Assembly: GCA_022494885.1 (NCBI GenBank)
Contig: JAGVSM010001688.1
Coordinates: 248,001 to 312,000, forward strand
Source: Micrasema longulum
Taxonomy: Eukaryota > Arthropoda > Insecta > Trichoptera > Brachycentridae
DNA: 64,000 nt
Reading direction: 5' to 3'
Below are positions 27,417 through 38,094 of the stretch, one piece after another. Every line of letters starts with the position of its first letter. Position 1 is the stretch's first letter. Made by a program: the position numbers and the translations under genes. The notes under the pieces were generated by a model, which saw only the letters and a list, made by a program, of their open reading frames with translations, made no database searches and was not told the DNA's origin.

Positions 27417-27945
27417 TCGGCCTCGTGGTCAGTGATAAGTGCGTTTGCCTACCATGTAAGAGGTCTCGGGTTCGATTCCCGACATGGTTGACACGAAATA
27501 TTGATTTAAAAATGTATTTTTACACTAGAATATTTTATAGTCTTTGGACTGGTACCTGAAGCGTAAAACTGATCATCTTACCTTTATGTAACAAAAAATA
27601 TCAAGATAGAATGCGATTGGTGTTCCAATGCAGTGATATTTGCGCCATTAGGTGCGGAAGGGCTGCCAACCAGAAATGGAGCTGGGCTGGTCATATAGCC
27701 AGAATCACAGACTCTAGATGGACCAAAAAAGTCCTGGAATGGCGACCCAGAACGGGTAGAAGAAGTGTCAGCAGGCCTCAGACAAGGTGGCCTGATGACA
27801 TAAGACGAGTTGCAGGAAGCGGTTGGATGCGGTTGGCTCAGGATAGGGAAATATGGAGACTAAAGGGGGAGGCCTATGTTCAAAATTGGACAAGAGACGG
27901 CTGATGATGATGAGGTGCGGAAAGGGAATAACGATGTTATATTTA
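27417..27945 (+). mobile_element. SINE family A interrupted by a LINE end
   Basis: The head GTCGGCCTCGTGGTCAGTGA and box B GGGTTCGATTCCCGACATGG open the element. The family body (CTGGTACCTGAAGCG) runs to GGTGCGGAA at 27651-27659, where a LINE 3' end interrupts it. The SINE resumes after the repeated GGTGCGGAA at 27914-27922. Confidence 0.8.
27660..27913 (+). pseudogene. LINE 3' end (RTE-like C-terminus) inside a SINE
   Basis: The frame reads NQKWSWAGHIARITDSRW, LEWRPRTGRRSVSRPQTRW, RRVAGSGWMRLAQDR and EAYVQNWTRDG-stop, then CTGATGATGATGA. This is the C-terminal end of an RTE-like LINE widespread in insects. The 254-bp fragment is flanked by an exact 9-bp duplication, GGTGCGGAA (27651-27659 and 27914-27922). 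Its reading frame is open to the stop, so the copy may be fairly young. Confidence 0.85.
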
Positions 27946-27964
27946 ATATATCTTTATCATTTGC

Positions 27965-28075
27965 GTATTCACTATTAGAAAATGGGAATCATGTTGTGGT
28001 AGAATGGGGTTTGAATCTTGGATCTCTGATGCACGAGCCCGCGACACTAGCCACCGGGCCACATAGGCTGAATCA
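27965..28075 (-). mobile_element. tRNA-derived SINE, family C, fragment
   Basis: In reverse it carries GGCCCGGTGGCTAGTGTCGC (head) and a degraded B box within GATTCAAACCCCATTCTACC. Compare 52750-52925 and 39880-40040. Confidence 0.55.
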
Positions 28076-28088
28076 GAACGTATAAAGT

Positions 28089-28262
28089 ATACAGTCCTGT
28101 TTGTGAAATATAACCAAAACTCTGGACGGGTGTTTTCGACTCGGTGGATTCTCTCGGAGATAAGTCGCAGTTTGTAGTGTAGATGTTGGCGCGTTTGCCT
28201 ACCATGCTGTAGGTCCTAGGTGCAATTCCCGACAGGGCGGACGTGAAACATTGCTTTTAAAA
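28089..28262 (+). mobile_element. Degenerate SINE-like sequence (family A related)
   Basis: The segment GTTGGCGCGTTTGCCTACCA, then TAGGTGCAATTCCCGACAG, repeats the A-to-B-box part of family A with substitutions. Related upstream sequence (GGACG.GTGTTT.CGA) occurs at about 31890. Confidence 0.45.
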
Positions 28263-28324
28263 GCGGCTCTACATTGCAATATTTTGCAAAATATTTTTAA
28301 GAAATTAAAAAAAAAAAAAAAATA

Positions 28325-29160
28325 GAAAATTTATTTATTAACCCTTACGGATTACAACATTAATTTTCCAAAAATAATATATAATTTGTTATTCATACTC
28401 TGTTGTTGATAAAAATATTTTTTACATCTTTTAAAAAGTTTGTGAGTTTTTTGTTTAGTTTTGTCTGGTAGTTTATTGTATAATTTCAGTCCCCGGTTTA
28501 TTAGTCTCGACTGTCCTTGCCTCGTTTTAGAAGGTTGTGTTTAGTTCTTCGTCTTCAATTACATTATTGGCTTGTTTATGGATAAATTTTAATGATTCTA
28601 GTTTAAAGATTTCAGTTATATTTAATTGCTAAGTTTGTTTAAAGAGTTCTCTAGTTGCTGTTAGATACGGAATGTCATATCCTAACTTTGATGATTTATT
28701 TTGCTGTTTTTGTAGTCTGTTTATGTCATTGTGATTTCCTGTTCCCCATAGTAGTTGCATATAACATATTTTAGTTTTTACACTGGCTTCATACATTACA
28801 TTTTTTCCGTTTTTGGAACAAAATTTTTGATTTTTAAAAAAAGACTCGATAATGTCACCGCTTTGCTAATTAAATTGTTGAAATGAATAATTTTCCATCG
28901 CAATTGTCTGTCTATTGTAAGTCCTAAGCATTTAACATGTTCAATTTCATTTAGTCGTTCATCATTTATGTGAGAACCTATTTTATAACATTTTTTCTAG
29001 ATTAGATTTCTTAGATATTACGTTTTTTTTCATTAAGTGAGTTAGTTTGTGTTTGTCCATTTAGTCAACATAGTTAGGTCTTCGTTTATGTTTGTCTTTA
29101 TGTATTGTTTCTGGGTTGTCACCTACTGCGTCAATGAGTAATGATATCAATTAAAGTGTT
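28325..29160 (-). pseudogene. Degenerate LINE C-terminal region (family K)
   Basis: The minus strand with stops gives an HVK.LGLTID-like block, MYEASVKTKICYMQLLWGTG, NDINRLQKQQNKSSKLGYD and an ...ARTVETNKPGTEIIQ... block, typical of the region after reverse transcriptase in CR1/jockey-type LINEs. The 3' end matches 46180-46330 on the plus strand (GAGACTAATAAACC, TACAATAAACTAC.AGACAAA). Confidence 0.6.
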
Positions 29161-29750
29161 GATTTCGTGATTCGGAATCAAAACACAGCCGTTTAAATTT
29201 AATCATATTCATAAGTCTGAAAATATTCTAGAAGAGAATTTCGGATAGAGAATATAATGTATTTTACAAATGATAAATTGCTCGATATTTTATTTTCAGC
29301 CAAGGAAAATTATTTCCCATTTACACAAATGGCAGCTATTTTGGTGACGTCATTTACCAGTCAAGGGAATGAGCTAAAATTGAACTTATGACCCGACTCT
29401 TAATCCTAGTAGGGAATCGAAATTTCCTCGTTAAAACGAACAAATATATTACGGTTTTGTTAGTTAAAATTCAGTACATAAATGCCTACAAACAAAACGA
29501 TCATAGATCAACTTTTCGCAAAAATTGCGATGTTCTCACTTTGAACAAAGATTTTCATGGAAAAAAGGCCTATTATATTAGTTAAAATGAAAAATGGAAG
29601 TTAATTGTAGTTTATTAAAGAAATGAAAGAGCGATGGTGCATACATCAAATTTGGATATATTGTAACTAGTATCATCTTTTTTGCGATACCTTCGAGACT
29701 AAATACTTACTAGTCAATTAAGATATATATTTTTTTTCAAATTGCGCTCT
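29161..29750. other. AT-rich spacer
   Basis: No supported feature. The 65-codon frame near 29388 has no recognisable domain. Confidence 0.4.
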
Positions 29751-29754
29751 TATG

Positions 29755-29915
29755 ATTATTTACAAAAAACATTAAAATTTTGGGGCCATTTTTAACGAGT
29801 TCTAAATAAGTCGCTATTAGAAAATGTGAATTAAGTTGGGGTAGAATGGGGTTCAAACCTCATACTTTTGATCCGTGAGTCCACAACACTACCCCCGAGA
29901 CTACAACCCGATTTT
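29755..29915 (-). mobile_element. tRNA-derived SINE, family C
   Basis: In reverse it reads GGGTTGTAGTCTCGGGGGTA, then GGTTTGAACCCCATTCTACC, and a body with AACTCGTTAAAAATGGCCCC, TAATCATAAGAGCG. It is full-length or nearly so but diverged. Confidence 0.65.
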
Positions 29916-30166
29916 TCGGAAATTATATAATAGTAATCGAATTAAATTATTTTTGCCTAAAGGACTTACAAAGTTTTACTCAGTAATGAGTTTGTAAATA
30001 TTATATTTTTGAGTTTAAATACACATGTGCCCATATAATAATTAAATTCAATTACTATTATGTAATTTTTCATTATTATATTTTTTTTATGCATAGATTT
30101 AATTTTATTATAAAAATAAATAAAACTGTCAAATTTGTGGTTAATTACTCGTCTTTTAGTTCTCTT

Positions 30167-30448
30167 CAGTGGTGTAGTCCTGATTAAAAAAGTACCGGAG
30201 CGCACTGCCACCACTATGGTGAAGTTGAGGGAAGTGGGAGGGGGAGAGGGGGGGGGGCAAAATTTTAAAATTTTGCCAGTTATCGGCAATAAAAACGTTT
30301 GTTTTTATTTCGAATTGTTTGAAGAGACTTAAGTAGAAATTATTTTGAAACGTAATATTTGTTCCTGACCAGAGCCGGAGCGCCGCTCCGCTCAGAAAAA
30401 AAGTGCCGGAGCGCCGCTTTGGTGCGCTCCGGCCCGACTACACTACTG
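30167..30448. mobile_element. hAT-type MITE with an exact 8-bp target duplication
   Basis: The left end CAGTGGTGTAGTC and the right end GACTACACTACTG are inverted repeats with one mismatch. GTTCTCTT flanks the element exactly on both sides (30159-30166 and 30449-30456). The interior is noncoding, with G-rich and GCCGGAGCGCCGCT-type stretches. Eight-base duplications and CAG..CTG ends are the hAT signature. Confidence 0.88.
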
Positions 30449-30499
30449 GTTCTCTTAGTTTAGTTTTTGTACTATTACAAAACGTATTTATAAAAACAG

Positions 30500-30720
30500 C
30501 CAGTTCCAAAACCGTTGGATCTTAGAGTAATAATCTAATAGAGTCGCTCATACGTAGAAAAACTATTGTATGATTATTGACCACAAACTTAGCTGCAGAT
30601 TACAGCAACACAACGAGCCGTAGATACTTGCGTTGAGAATTGTGAGCGTAAACCGACACCGTCCATTACACGTTTGTTGTTAAACTAAAAACCAAACCAA
30701 AACCAAACGTAATAGATATG
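30500..30720 (+). repeat. Interspersed repeat, intact counterpart of 22060-23010
   Basis: It shares AATAGAGTCG, TGATTATTG.CCACAAA, GCAGATTACAGCAACACAAC and CGTTTGTTGTTAAACTAAAA with the copy at 22 kb, but without the inserted element. Confidence 0.6.
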
Positions 30721-31930
30721 TAATAGAGCTTTAGAGCTTCTCTAAAAAATATGATTGAGTTTTGGATGCTTTTTTGTAGGAAGAATATCGCAGGCAAAAG
30801 CAGTACACGATAAATAGGCGCACCAGCAAAGGCTATACGCATATAATAAAATGATAAAAACAGTATTTTTTCATGAAATAATTCCGTGAAATAAACATAA
30901 ATTACTAGAAAATAACACAAAACAAAAAAATACTTATAATGCCATAAAAATATATACAGGACCGCTACTACCCAAGCCGATAAGTCTCTACAATTTATAC
31001 TATTTGTGTTACAATTTGCTAAAAATATAGTAGGTATTTCATCCATTTTGAATACGAAATACATCTGGATTTCAAGTAAGTATAATTTTATCATAAGAAC
31101 AAACACAGCGTATTTCATAGAATACAGAAATTGATCTTAATTTCACGGTAAAATAACAAAGTGTGAAGAAATCCGAGTAGAAGACTAAATGTCTACTGGC
31201 TTTTGGCGGGAGTAGACAAAAGGCCGCGGCGGACTATATGCTAATACATCCATCTGAATCACTTAACCAAATATTTAAATAGCTTTCCAGGACCAAATTT
31301 TCGCACAGGCAATCCGCATCTACCCGCCCGCCCCTTGCCTACTCTAATACTCCGAGTAGGTACCTACACAAGTGCTTGATCAACACATCTACGTAATGGG
31401 ATGCCTAGCAGCCTAGCATTACTTGATATTAGGCAATGAGAAATTTGAATATGGAATCTAATGCGAATTCGATGTTATTTTTTCCCGCGTGAAGTGCCTA
31501 CTTTGCATTTTAATCACAGAATTTTTCATAAAGTTTGTTTTACGAGCAGGGAATTCGCTGTAAATTATTTTTTAAATGCTTAATGATTATTTTGATGGAT
31601 ATATGGATTCTGCGGTTGTCATCGAAATTCAAAATTCGCCCGAAGGAATGATTTACTTCCTGTTTTGAAAGAATTTCCTTGAATATAATCACTATTTTAC
31701 GTCCAGTTTTGAGACAAATGTATGATGTATGATTACAAACAAAACAAACCATCACGCCGTTTTCCCGTAAGGGTAGGCAGGGAGATAGATTACCGTGCAA
31801 ACAAAATATAATTTAATAGTCAGCTTGTATAATAGTCATGTCCCTGTCCGGGCGGATCAACAATACGATAGTGTGAGCAATTTAACCAGAATCCCGGACG
31901 AGTGTTTACGATTAGATGGCTACTCTTAAG
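30721..31930. other. Spacer without a recognised gene
   Basis: Long AT-rich frames on the minus strand (30666-31118) show hydrophobic runs but no domain. A LINE family G 3' tail in reverse (CATCACGCCGTTTTCCCGTA) lies at 31752-31771. Confidence 0.4.
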
Positions 31931-31946
31931 CTCGGGTTTCCTAGGA

Positions 31947-32143
31947 CAGCGGTGCCCGTATTTTAACGGCCGTAGTGAACATTAACGCGGTTGACAGCCG
32001 TCGTAACGGTGACTAGAGAGTGGTTTCTTATAAAAATGGTGTTGATAACACCGTTAAAAAATAAAACCACTCTCTAGTCACCACTACGACGGCTGTCCAC
32101 CGCATCACCGTTCACTACGGCCGTTAAGATACGGGCACCGCTG
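31947..32143. mobile_element. hAT-like foldback MITE with 8-bp flanks
   Basis: The ends CAGCGGTGCCCGTA and TACGGGCACCGCTG are perfect inverted repeats. Pairing then continues for most of the length (ACGGCCGTAGTGAAC with GTTCACTACGGCCGT; GACTAGAGAGTGGTTT with its complement). TCCTAGGA flanks both sides (31939-31946 and 32144-32151). The target GGGTTTCCTAGGAAACCC is itself a palindrome. Confidence 0.82.
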
Positions 32144-32317
32144 TCCTAGGAAACCCTAGCTTTACGTAAAGCCCCCTTTCTTGGGTTGGTGTATTCTCCT
32201 GCTATGTTCGATTCCTGACAAGGACGATAAGAATTATATTTTTGAATGTAGTTTTAATTGCAATATTACACTATCCCTGGCGCTTAAAGTACCTAAGCTT
32301 CAAGACATATTCAATTA

Positions 32318-32492
32318 TTTTTTTGCACCACAACAGGTCAGGATCCTTAATAACAGCGGTGAATTACAACACAGAACCTCCAGCATTGAGAAAAAATTAT
32401 ATTAAATTTTTGTGATGTCACTGGTGATCGAACCTTGAACCCACCGTGCGTGAAGCAGGCATCTTAGCCATTACACCACGAGGGCCACCTAG
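32318..32492 (-). mobile_element. tRNA-derived SINE, family B, diverged
   Basis: In reverse it opens with GGTGGCCCTCGTGGTGTAAT and has a B-box-like GGTTCAAGGTTCGATCACC. The body ends GTTGTGGTGCAAAAAA. Several substitutions compared with 14577-14745 suggest an older copy. Confidence 0.75.
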
Positions 32493-32499
32493 TTAAAAA

Positions 32500-33485
32500 T
32501 ATTTAAAAGTAGTCTGCAGTTTTCATTAAAGCTGACAACCAAAACATTTAAGAAAATGTAGCTCCATGAAAAAGGATATGAACTAAAATATTTAAAGTGT
32601 TTTATTTTTTTAAAACGATTACCGAAGGCATAATTTAATCCATAAATAAAAACAAATAGCACAATATTTTTGTAATGCTCGTATTTCTTTTAAAAAATCG
32701 ATTTTTTTTTCTTATAAAATAGTGTTCAGTTATAAAATTTATTTTAAAATTTCACTTTTATATGAGTACCAATGAACCAGAGTTTTGTCTAAATTTCAAA
32801 AGGCGTAATCTACTGGTTAAAAAGTAATTATATTTAAATTGCATAAAACTTTTAAGTATATTTCTTCAAACATACCTTAACAATAATTTTATTTATCTAA
32901 TATTTATTTAAGTACTTTATTTTATTTTTAATAATTGTGAATATTGAGATCCAACTGATGTAGGGTCTCTATATTCACAATCAATAAAATCCAACAATAA
33001 CATATAAGTAAAATAAAATTTTGAAGATTAATTTGAAAAAATACAAAGTTTTCCTTTATACCTTACGTAAATACGTTTTCCTCTATCAAAAGTCTGGCAG
33101 TTAAAGTTTGTTACTTAAGCTTATATTCTTCGCACTTGCCGTGTTAAGGGCGAAAATCTTTGTAGAGGCAATAAATATCCAACCCTTCCCTTTGAACCCT
33201 TTGATGGCTACAATAGCTATTATGAGAGCCCCCTTTCTACAAGTACTACTAGTTCATCCCTTAGTCCTGGACCCCGCTAGAGAAAGGAAACAAGGCTTGG
33301 ATATTAAATTTACAGGTGTTTACCAATATTAGACAAAACTTATGCTCGCGTTCTTGAATCAAAATCTGCTACTGGATTTGTTTACGATATCCGATCTTCA
33401 AAATAAAAATAATTAACGAGAGAATAAGTAAAAAAAAACATTGGCCTCTGAAATGGATGATTTTGATCATAATAAGTAAGAAATC
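32500..33485. other. AT-rich spacer with one hairpin
   Basis: A short hairpin at about 32934-32982 pairs ATTGTGAATATTGAGATCC with GGTCTCTATATTCACAAT. No gene is supported. The 74-codon frame at 33108 has no recognised domain. Confidence 0.4.
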
Positions 33486-33489
33486 GAAA

Positions 33490-33540
33490 CAACAAACAAA
33501 ACCGTCACCCCGTTGCCTCGTAAGGGTAGACAGAAAGTTT
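33490..33540 (-). mobile_element. LINE family G 3' terminal fragment
   Basis: In reverse it reads TCTACCCTTACGAGGCAACG, then GGGTGACGGTTTTGTTTGTTG. This matches the last codons and GTTT-repeat tail of family G. Confidence 0.5.
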
Positions 33541-33677
33541 AAAACGCCACTTTACTCTGTCTTTACATAGATAGATTGCTTTCTCTACTAGGTGTAACTC
33601 ATTATTTACTTATTCCATAAGTTGATGTTTGAATTACTTCAGAATCAAATTGATATAATTTTCTATTTAAAATCCAG

Positions 33678-33998
33678 TTGTTAGCTATTTTACTAAAACT
33701 TTGTAATTATAATTATTTCCTGTTTCTGGATGGAGTTGGTCCCGCTTTGCTAACAACCCTTCCTGAGAACTTTAATGGAGACGTTTTAAGAAAATTTATC
33801 CAAGTGCGAAGTGGCCCTTTTTATTTGATTTCCTACCCTCTATTGTTTAATCGTACCGGGGCGAGTGCGGGGGCGGATAGCCTTACGCCCTCAAGAACCC
33901 ACCCAGGTAAAGAAGGAAAGCATATTGACTATTGTTTCACAATAACATGTTTACATTATCCGAAACAAAATATTGTTTCCGGGGTATTTTCTCTCTAG
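33678..33998 (+). other. Unassigned open frame, 106 codons
   Basis: The frame contains GVGPALLTTLPENFNGDVL, then YLISYPLLFNRTGASAGADS and TPSRTHPGKEG, in a GC-richer block. Residue use looks protein-like, but I know no matching family. It may be a remnant of a host exon or of the transposon relic that follows. Confidence 0.25.
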
Positions 33999-34009
33999 TA
34001 ATTTTCTTT

Positions 34010-34500
34010 GAACATCAAATAACATTACATGCGTAGAATTTTTAGGTCCAATTTCCTTAAAAGTTTCTAATGTTTTAAAACAATACGAAATAAACGTAGC
34101 CTTCAAAACAAATAATAATAACGGAGCTATTTTAAAAATCTCAAAAGATAAGCTAAATATTTTTAAAAACAATGGAATTTACAAACTGGAATGTAACGAC
34201 TGTAATGCTGTTTATGTAAGGCAAACTGGGAGCTCTTTCTTAACCAGATATTCCGAACACATAAGTCCTTTAAAAATAAAAAAAAACAAAATTCTCAATT
34301 TGCCAATCACTTAATTAAAAATAATCATAAAATTCATATCTCAAATAAACCAATTCCATTACATGTTGAAAACAAAGGGCGTAAACTTAATATGCTCGAA
34401 CAATTGGAAAATAATAAATAGTTAAACAACCCTAATTTTATAATAATAAATGAACAAACCAATCTTATATCTTCACCACTATTAAACATATTTAAATAGA
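34010..34500 (+). pseudogene. Penelope-like element, GIY-YIG endonuclease relic
   Basis: Translation gives FLGPISLKVSNVLKQYEI, INVAFKTNNNN, then GIYKLECNDC (GIY at 34174-34182), VYVRQTGSSFLTRYSEHI and, after a frame change, NSQFANHLIKNNHK and LHVENKGRKLNMLEQLE. Order and spacing are those of the C-terminal endonuclease of Penelope-like retroelements. The second motif is YVR, where the family has Y-I/V-G, and the frame is broken, so it is inactive. No reverse-transcriptase part was found next to it. Confidence 0.8.
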
Positions 34501-34696
34501 CTGTTATTTTACACTTTTTCCCTTTGTGTGCATGCTTGCATGATGCGTTATTAATAGATGAATCATTTTACAATTGCATTTAACATTTTTAGAAATTCTT
34601 AAAAAATATAAATAATGTATAAAAATACATTGATGTTTATATAAATTTCTTCATAATATTTCAATCGTGTATTAAAATTATAAAAAAACACCAACC

Positions 34697-34772
34697 TACA
34701 ATAATATATTTTCCGCAATATTATCTAACGATATAAAATAATTTTCCGCAATATTATCTAACGATATAATTT
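34697..34772 (+). repeat. Short tandem duplication
   Basis: TTTTCCGCAATATTATCTAA and CGATATAA occur twice in a row with about 38 bp spacing. Confidence 0.8.
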
Positions 34773-34786
34773 AAAAAACTTAATAT

Positions 34787-35767
34787 TTGAAAAAAAAAAG
34801 AAATCACAAATTATATAAATCAACTGGCAACCTAATAAATTACCAAATATTTTCCCAATTGAGAGAAATGGTAAAAGCAGAGACAAGAATCTGTTACAGT
34901 GTATTTATTAGCAATACTGAGCAGATGATAAACGAAGACCCGAAAAAGTTTTGGAGATTTGTTTCGGATAAGCGTAGCGATCACCATATACATTGCAAAT
35001 CTTTTTGCAACTCATTTTTCATCCGTTTTTGCAAATAATAATTCCTCATGCTGCGCTATCCCATTACAATATTCAAATACTTAAACAGTTGCACAATTTC
35101 TAATAATGATGTTTTCCGTTCTATGAACAAATTAACTAGTAAAAATACCACTGGGCCTGATGGTATTCCAGATTTATTATTAAAAAATTGTAGCTACACT
35201 ATCTCTAAACCAATTTCATTCATGTTTAATCTCTCTCTGTCATCTGGTGAGTTTCCATCCTTATGGAAGATAAGTTATATAAGGCCTATTTTTAAATCAG
35301 GCGATAAATCTGATGTTAGCAATTATAGGCCTATTTCAACATTATCTTGTATCCCTAAAATGTTTGAAGCTATAATTGCTAGCAAAATCACGCCCATGTT
35401 TAAGAATATACTGATCGATGAACAGCATGGATTTAGATCTGCCAGATCAACCACCTCTAACCTGGTAGATTATACCCAGGTTATTGTCAAAGCACTCGAA
35501 AATGGTCAGCAGATTGATGTTCTTTATACAGATTTTTCTAAGGCATTTGACAAAGTAGATCATAAAATTCTCATGTATAAATTACATGCCTTGGGAATAA
35601 GAGATCCATTACTATCATTTATTAAATCGTATCCAACTAGTAGGACACAAAATGTTCGGATAAATAACTATTTATCAACCAGTATTGATGTTACATCGGG
35701 TGTACCTCAAGGTGCTCATTTGGCACCCCTGCTTTTCAATTTGTTCAATGCAAAATTAGGTGAATGA
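34787..35767 (+). pseudogene. Jockey-like LINE reverse-transcriptase fragment
   Basis: The first part reads NHKLYKSTGN, YSVFISNTEQMI and DPKKFWRFVSDKRS, the linker between endonuclease and reverse transcriptase. A frame change then leads to NTTGPDGIPDLLLKN, NYRPISTLSCIPKMFEAII, QHGFRSARSTTSNLVDY, LYTDFSKAFDKVDHK and SGVPQGAHLAPLLFNLF. The copy stops just before the YADD box and lacks both termini, so it is an internal fragment. No RNase H or tail is attached. Confidence 0.88.
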
Positions 35768-35821
35768 GCAAGGGAATAATAATGATGTATTTGAACTTTT
35801 TAAATATGTATACAGAAAAAA

Positions 35822-35925
35822 AACATCATCATAATACCCATGTCTTTACCTAGTGATACAAAGGGCACTACATTTGCAAACCAAATGCAGCGTATTTTGA
35901 GCACCTGTTACATGAAAGTATGGTA
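35822..35925 (-). mobile_element. SINE family A fragment
   Basis: The tail CATCATCATAATACC and body GTGATACAAAGGGCACTACA, GCAGCGTATTTTGAGCACCT in reverse match family A. The tRNA-like head is missing. Confidence 0.6.
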
Positions 35926-36290
35926 TTGGTATATTTACTGACTTAAAAAAAGCTTTTGATACTTATTTCAAAATGAAAAGATGCGGGAATGGGTGAGAAA
36001 ACCATTGAATGGCTAGCGAGTTATCTATTCCAACGACCACAAATGGTAAAAATAAAATATGCATATAGTTAAATTGAGACTTGCGATTTTGGAATACCTC
36101 AGGGTACGGTGATAGGTCCGTTTTTATTTATTCTCTTATGTCAATGACCTATTTTGTCAAAATTTAAATTTAAAAATAATATCATATGCCGATAATACGG
36201 TTGTTTTGGTTGAGGGAGTTGACTGGAACCATGTAAATTTAGTAGTTAATGACGTTTTAAATAAATTGAAGTCATGGTTTGACAAACATT
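35926..36290 (+). pseudogene. Second reverse-transcriptase fragment, degenerate
   Basis: Decayed frames give GIFTDLKKAFDT, WLASYLFQRPQMVKI, FGIPQGTVIGPFLFIL and SYADNTVVLVEG. The catalytic box reads YADN instead of YADD. It begins abruptly at the SINE fragment and ends at the foldback element. Confidence 0.7.
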
Positions 36291-36297
36291 ATGTATA

Positions 36298-36647
36298 CAG
36301 GGTGTTCTTTAAACCCTGTCATTTCCGAAACCACGATGATCAGTATGAGCAAGAAGACATATTGGCACTTTAAAATAAATTTTTAGAACGACTAATATCT
36401 TAAAAAATAAAATATAGAAGAAAAAAAACAAATGGTTGCTTACTTCTGCTGGGGAGAAATGGGGAAGGGGAGAGGGGAGTCTGATACACCGTCAACCACA
36501 CGGCTGCTTCCCCTTGCTTCTCCCCTGCAGAAGTAAGCAACTATTTGTTTTTTTAAATATTTTATTTTTTTAAATATGCTATTATGTCTTCTTGCCTATA
36601 GTGATCATCGTGGTTTCGGATGTGACAGGGTTTAAAGAACACCCTGT
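36298..36647. mobile_element. Foldback MITE, about 350 bp, TA flanks
   Basis: The left arm CAGGGTGTTCTTTAAACCCTG, then TTTCCGAAACCACGATGATC, pairs with the right arm (GATCATCGTGGTTTCGGA, CAGGGTTTAAAGAACACCCTG). Inner arms around GTTGCTTACTTCTGC and GCAGAAGTAAGCAAC pair too, so nearly the whole element can form one hairpin. TA lies on both sides. Confidence 0.82.
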
Positions 36648-36659
36648 ATACATAATAAT

Positions 36660-37475
36660 TGGCAATCTTTTGGTTAATATCTAAAGACATATAATAATTT
36701 ATTACAATGCCAGGTTTTCTACAATGCCAATGCTGTTATATTGTTACCACTGAATGCCGTATTAGCGGTGTCTGCTCAATCGACAGATTGAATTCGTCAT
36801 CAAAGGGGGAAAACGCAATAAAATTCCAATTATGTAGCGACACAAAAAGGTTTCAATTATCTCTTGTATAATTGGTAGAATGCTACAAATGGCGTACTAG
36901 AATCCAGAAAGTACGATTTAACATGCCGAGTATCCTGTTGGCAAAGGATTAGCTAATAATCGAGATATTTATGGTGAATAGGGAAATACATACTACGAAT
37001 ACAGATAAAAATATGTGAAATGGATTTGGAAAGATTAATTGTATTTTCGAAATCAATATGGATATTGTGGAGAAATATTTTCAAATTTAACTTTTATAAT
37101 AAAATTATTCAAAAACATGTCTCTACAAAAACGCGACATGTTTGGCCTTGACGATTGTGACATCAAGATTCGTGATGATGTTGTATTTAAATTTAAAGGG
37201 TCACACAGCTCGAAATTTAACTAAAGCATGACGAATTAGGGGTGTGGCTAATGAAATAAACCGATTTCGCGAGAATTAAAAATTATAAATTTAATCAGTA
37301 CAAAAAATTTTTTTTACTCGAAAGTATTTCATAGACCCTTATTAATTTTAAATCATTCAAAAAAGTGATATTTTCCTTTTGCGGAGGGCTTGCCAGTCAT
37401 TTCTAAAGAATTTTTTAATATAAATTATTTTGTATTTATTTGTACTTTTATATTGTTTGTATTCTTTTGTTTATA
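36660..37475. other. Spacer without recognised features
   Basis: AT-rich. The 61-codon frame near 37039 shows no known domain. Confidence 0.4.
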
Positions 37476-37479
37476 CAGA

Positions 37480-37990
37480 ATAATGTTCCCTCACTGGGAT
37501 GTCCCATGCTGAGGGAAACATTTTACAAAATGTGAACATGCTTAAGATTAGTTATTTAACAAAGTTAACAAAATAATAACAATAAAAAAAACGTTATCAA
37601 TCCAATTCACCTAATTATCATTAACATAATAAACAATAAAAAACAAATATAATCATAGAAAACATAACCAATTTAAATAGACCAATAGAACAAATTTCAT
37701 AAACAGTACACACATTTTACCTATTTGGCTTGATCCACTGATCGATCCGTGTTCAACCCACCTCCACTATCTATTTCTAAACAAGAATTTTATATTGTGA
37801 AAACTTACTAATTGTCCTTATGGATAATGGAAGTAGATTTAACACTTTAGCCGAGTAGTAGGCCAATCCTCATTGACGGAAGGTTGTATTTATTATTTTA
37901 TTTTTTTGCATCACCAGGGTGGAGTATCTAGTAATTTTTGTATTTGTAACGGAAGGTAGAGAATAATGTTTACGTGCGTATAGTAACAAA
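37480..37990 (-). mobile_element. Probable LINE 3' region, degenerate
   Basis: The minus strand has scattered coding-like blocks (LPSMRIGLLLG) and ends near GTTTCCCTCAGCATGGGAC and a palindromic GTTCCCTCACTGGGATGTCCC-type 3' end. The evidence is weak. Confidence 0.3.
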
Positions 37991-38094
37991 GTTTTTACCT
38001 AAAGTTGTTTTATAGATTTTACATTAAGATTTTTAAATATACCGAAGGATTATATTTGTCTTTATATAAATCAAGAAAATTAGTGAGTTATTTA

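Noticed and set aside
30666..31118. 150-codon hydrophobic minus-strand frame as an insect chemoreceptor
   Set aside because: No conserved receptor motif such as the C-terminal TYhhhhhQF. Composition is AT-driven, and the right end overlaps an interspersed repeat.
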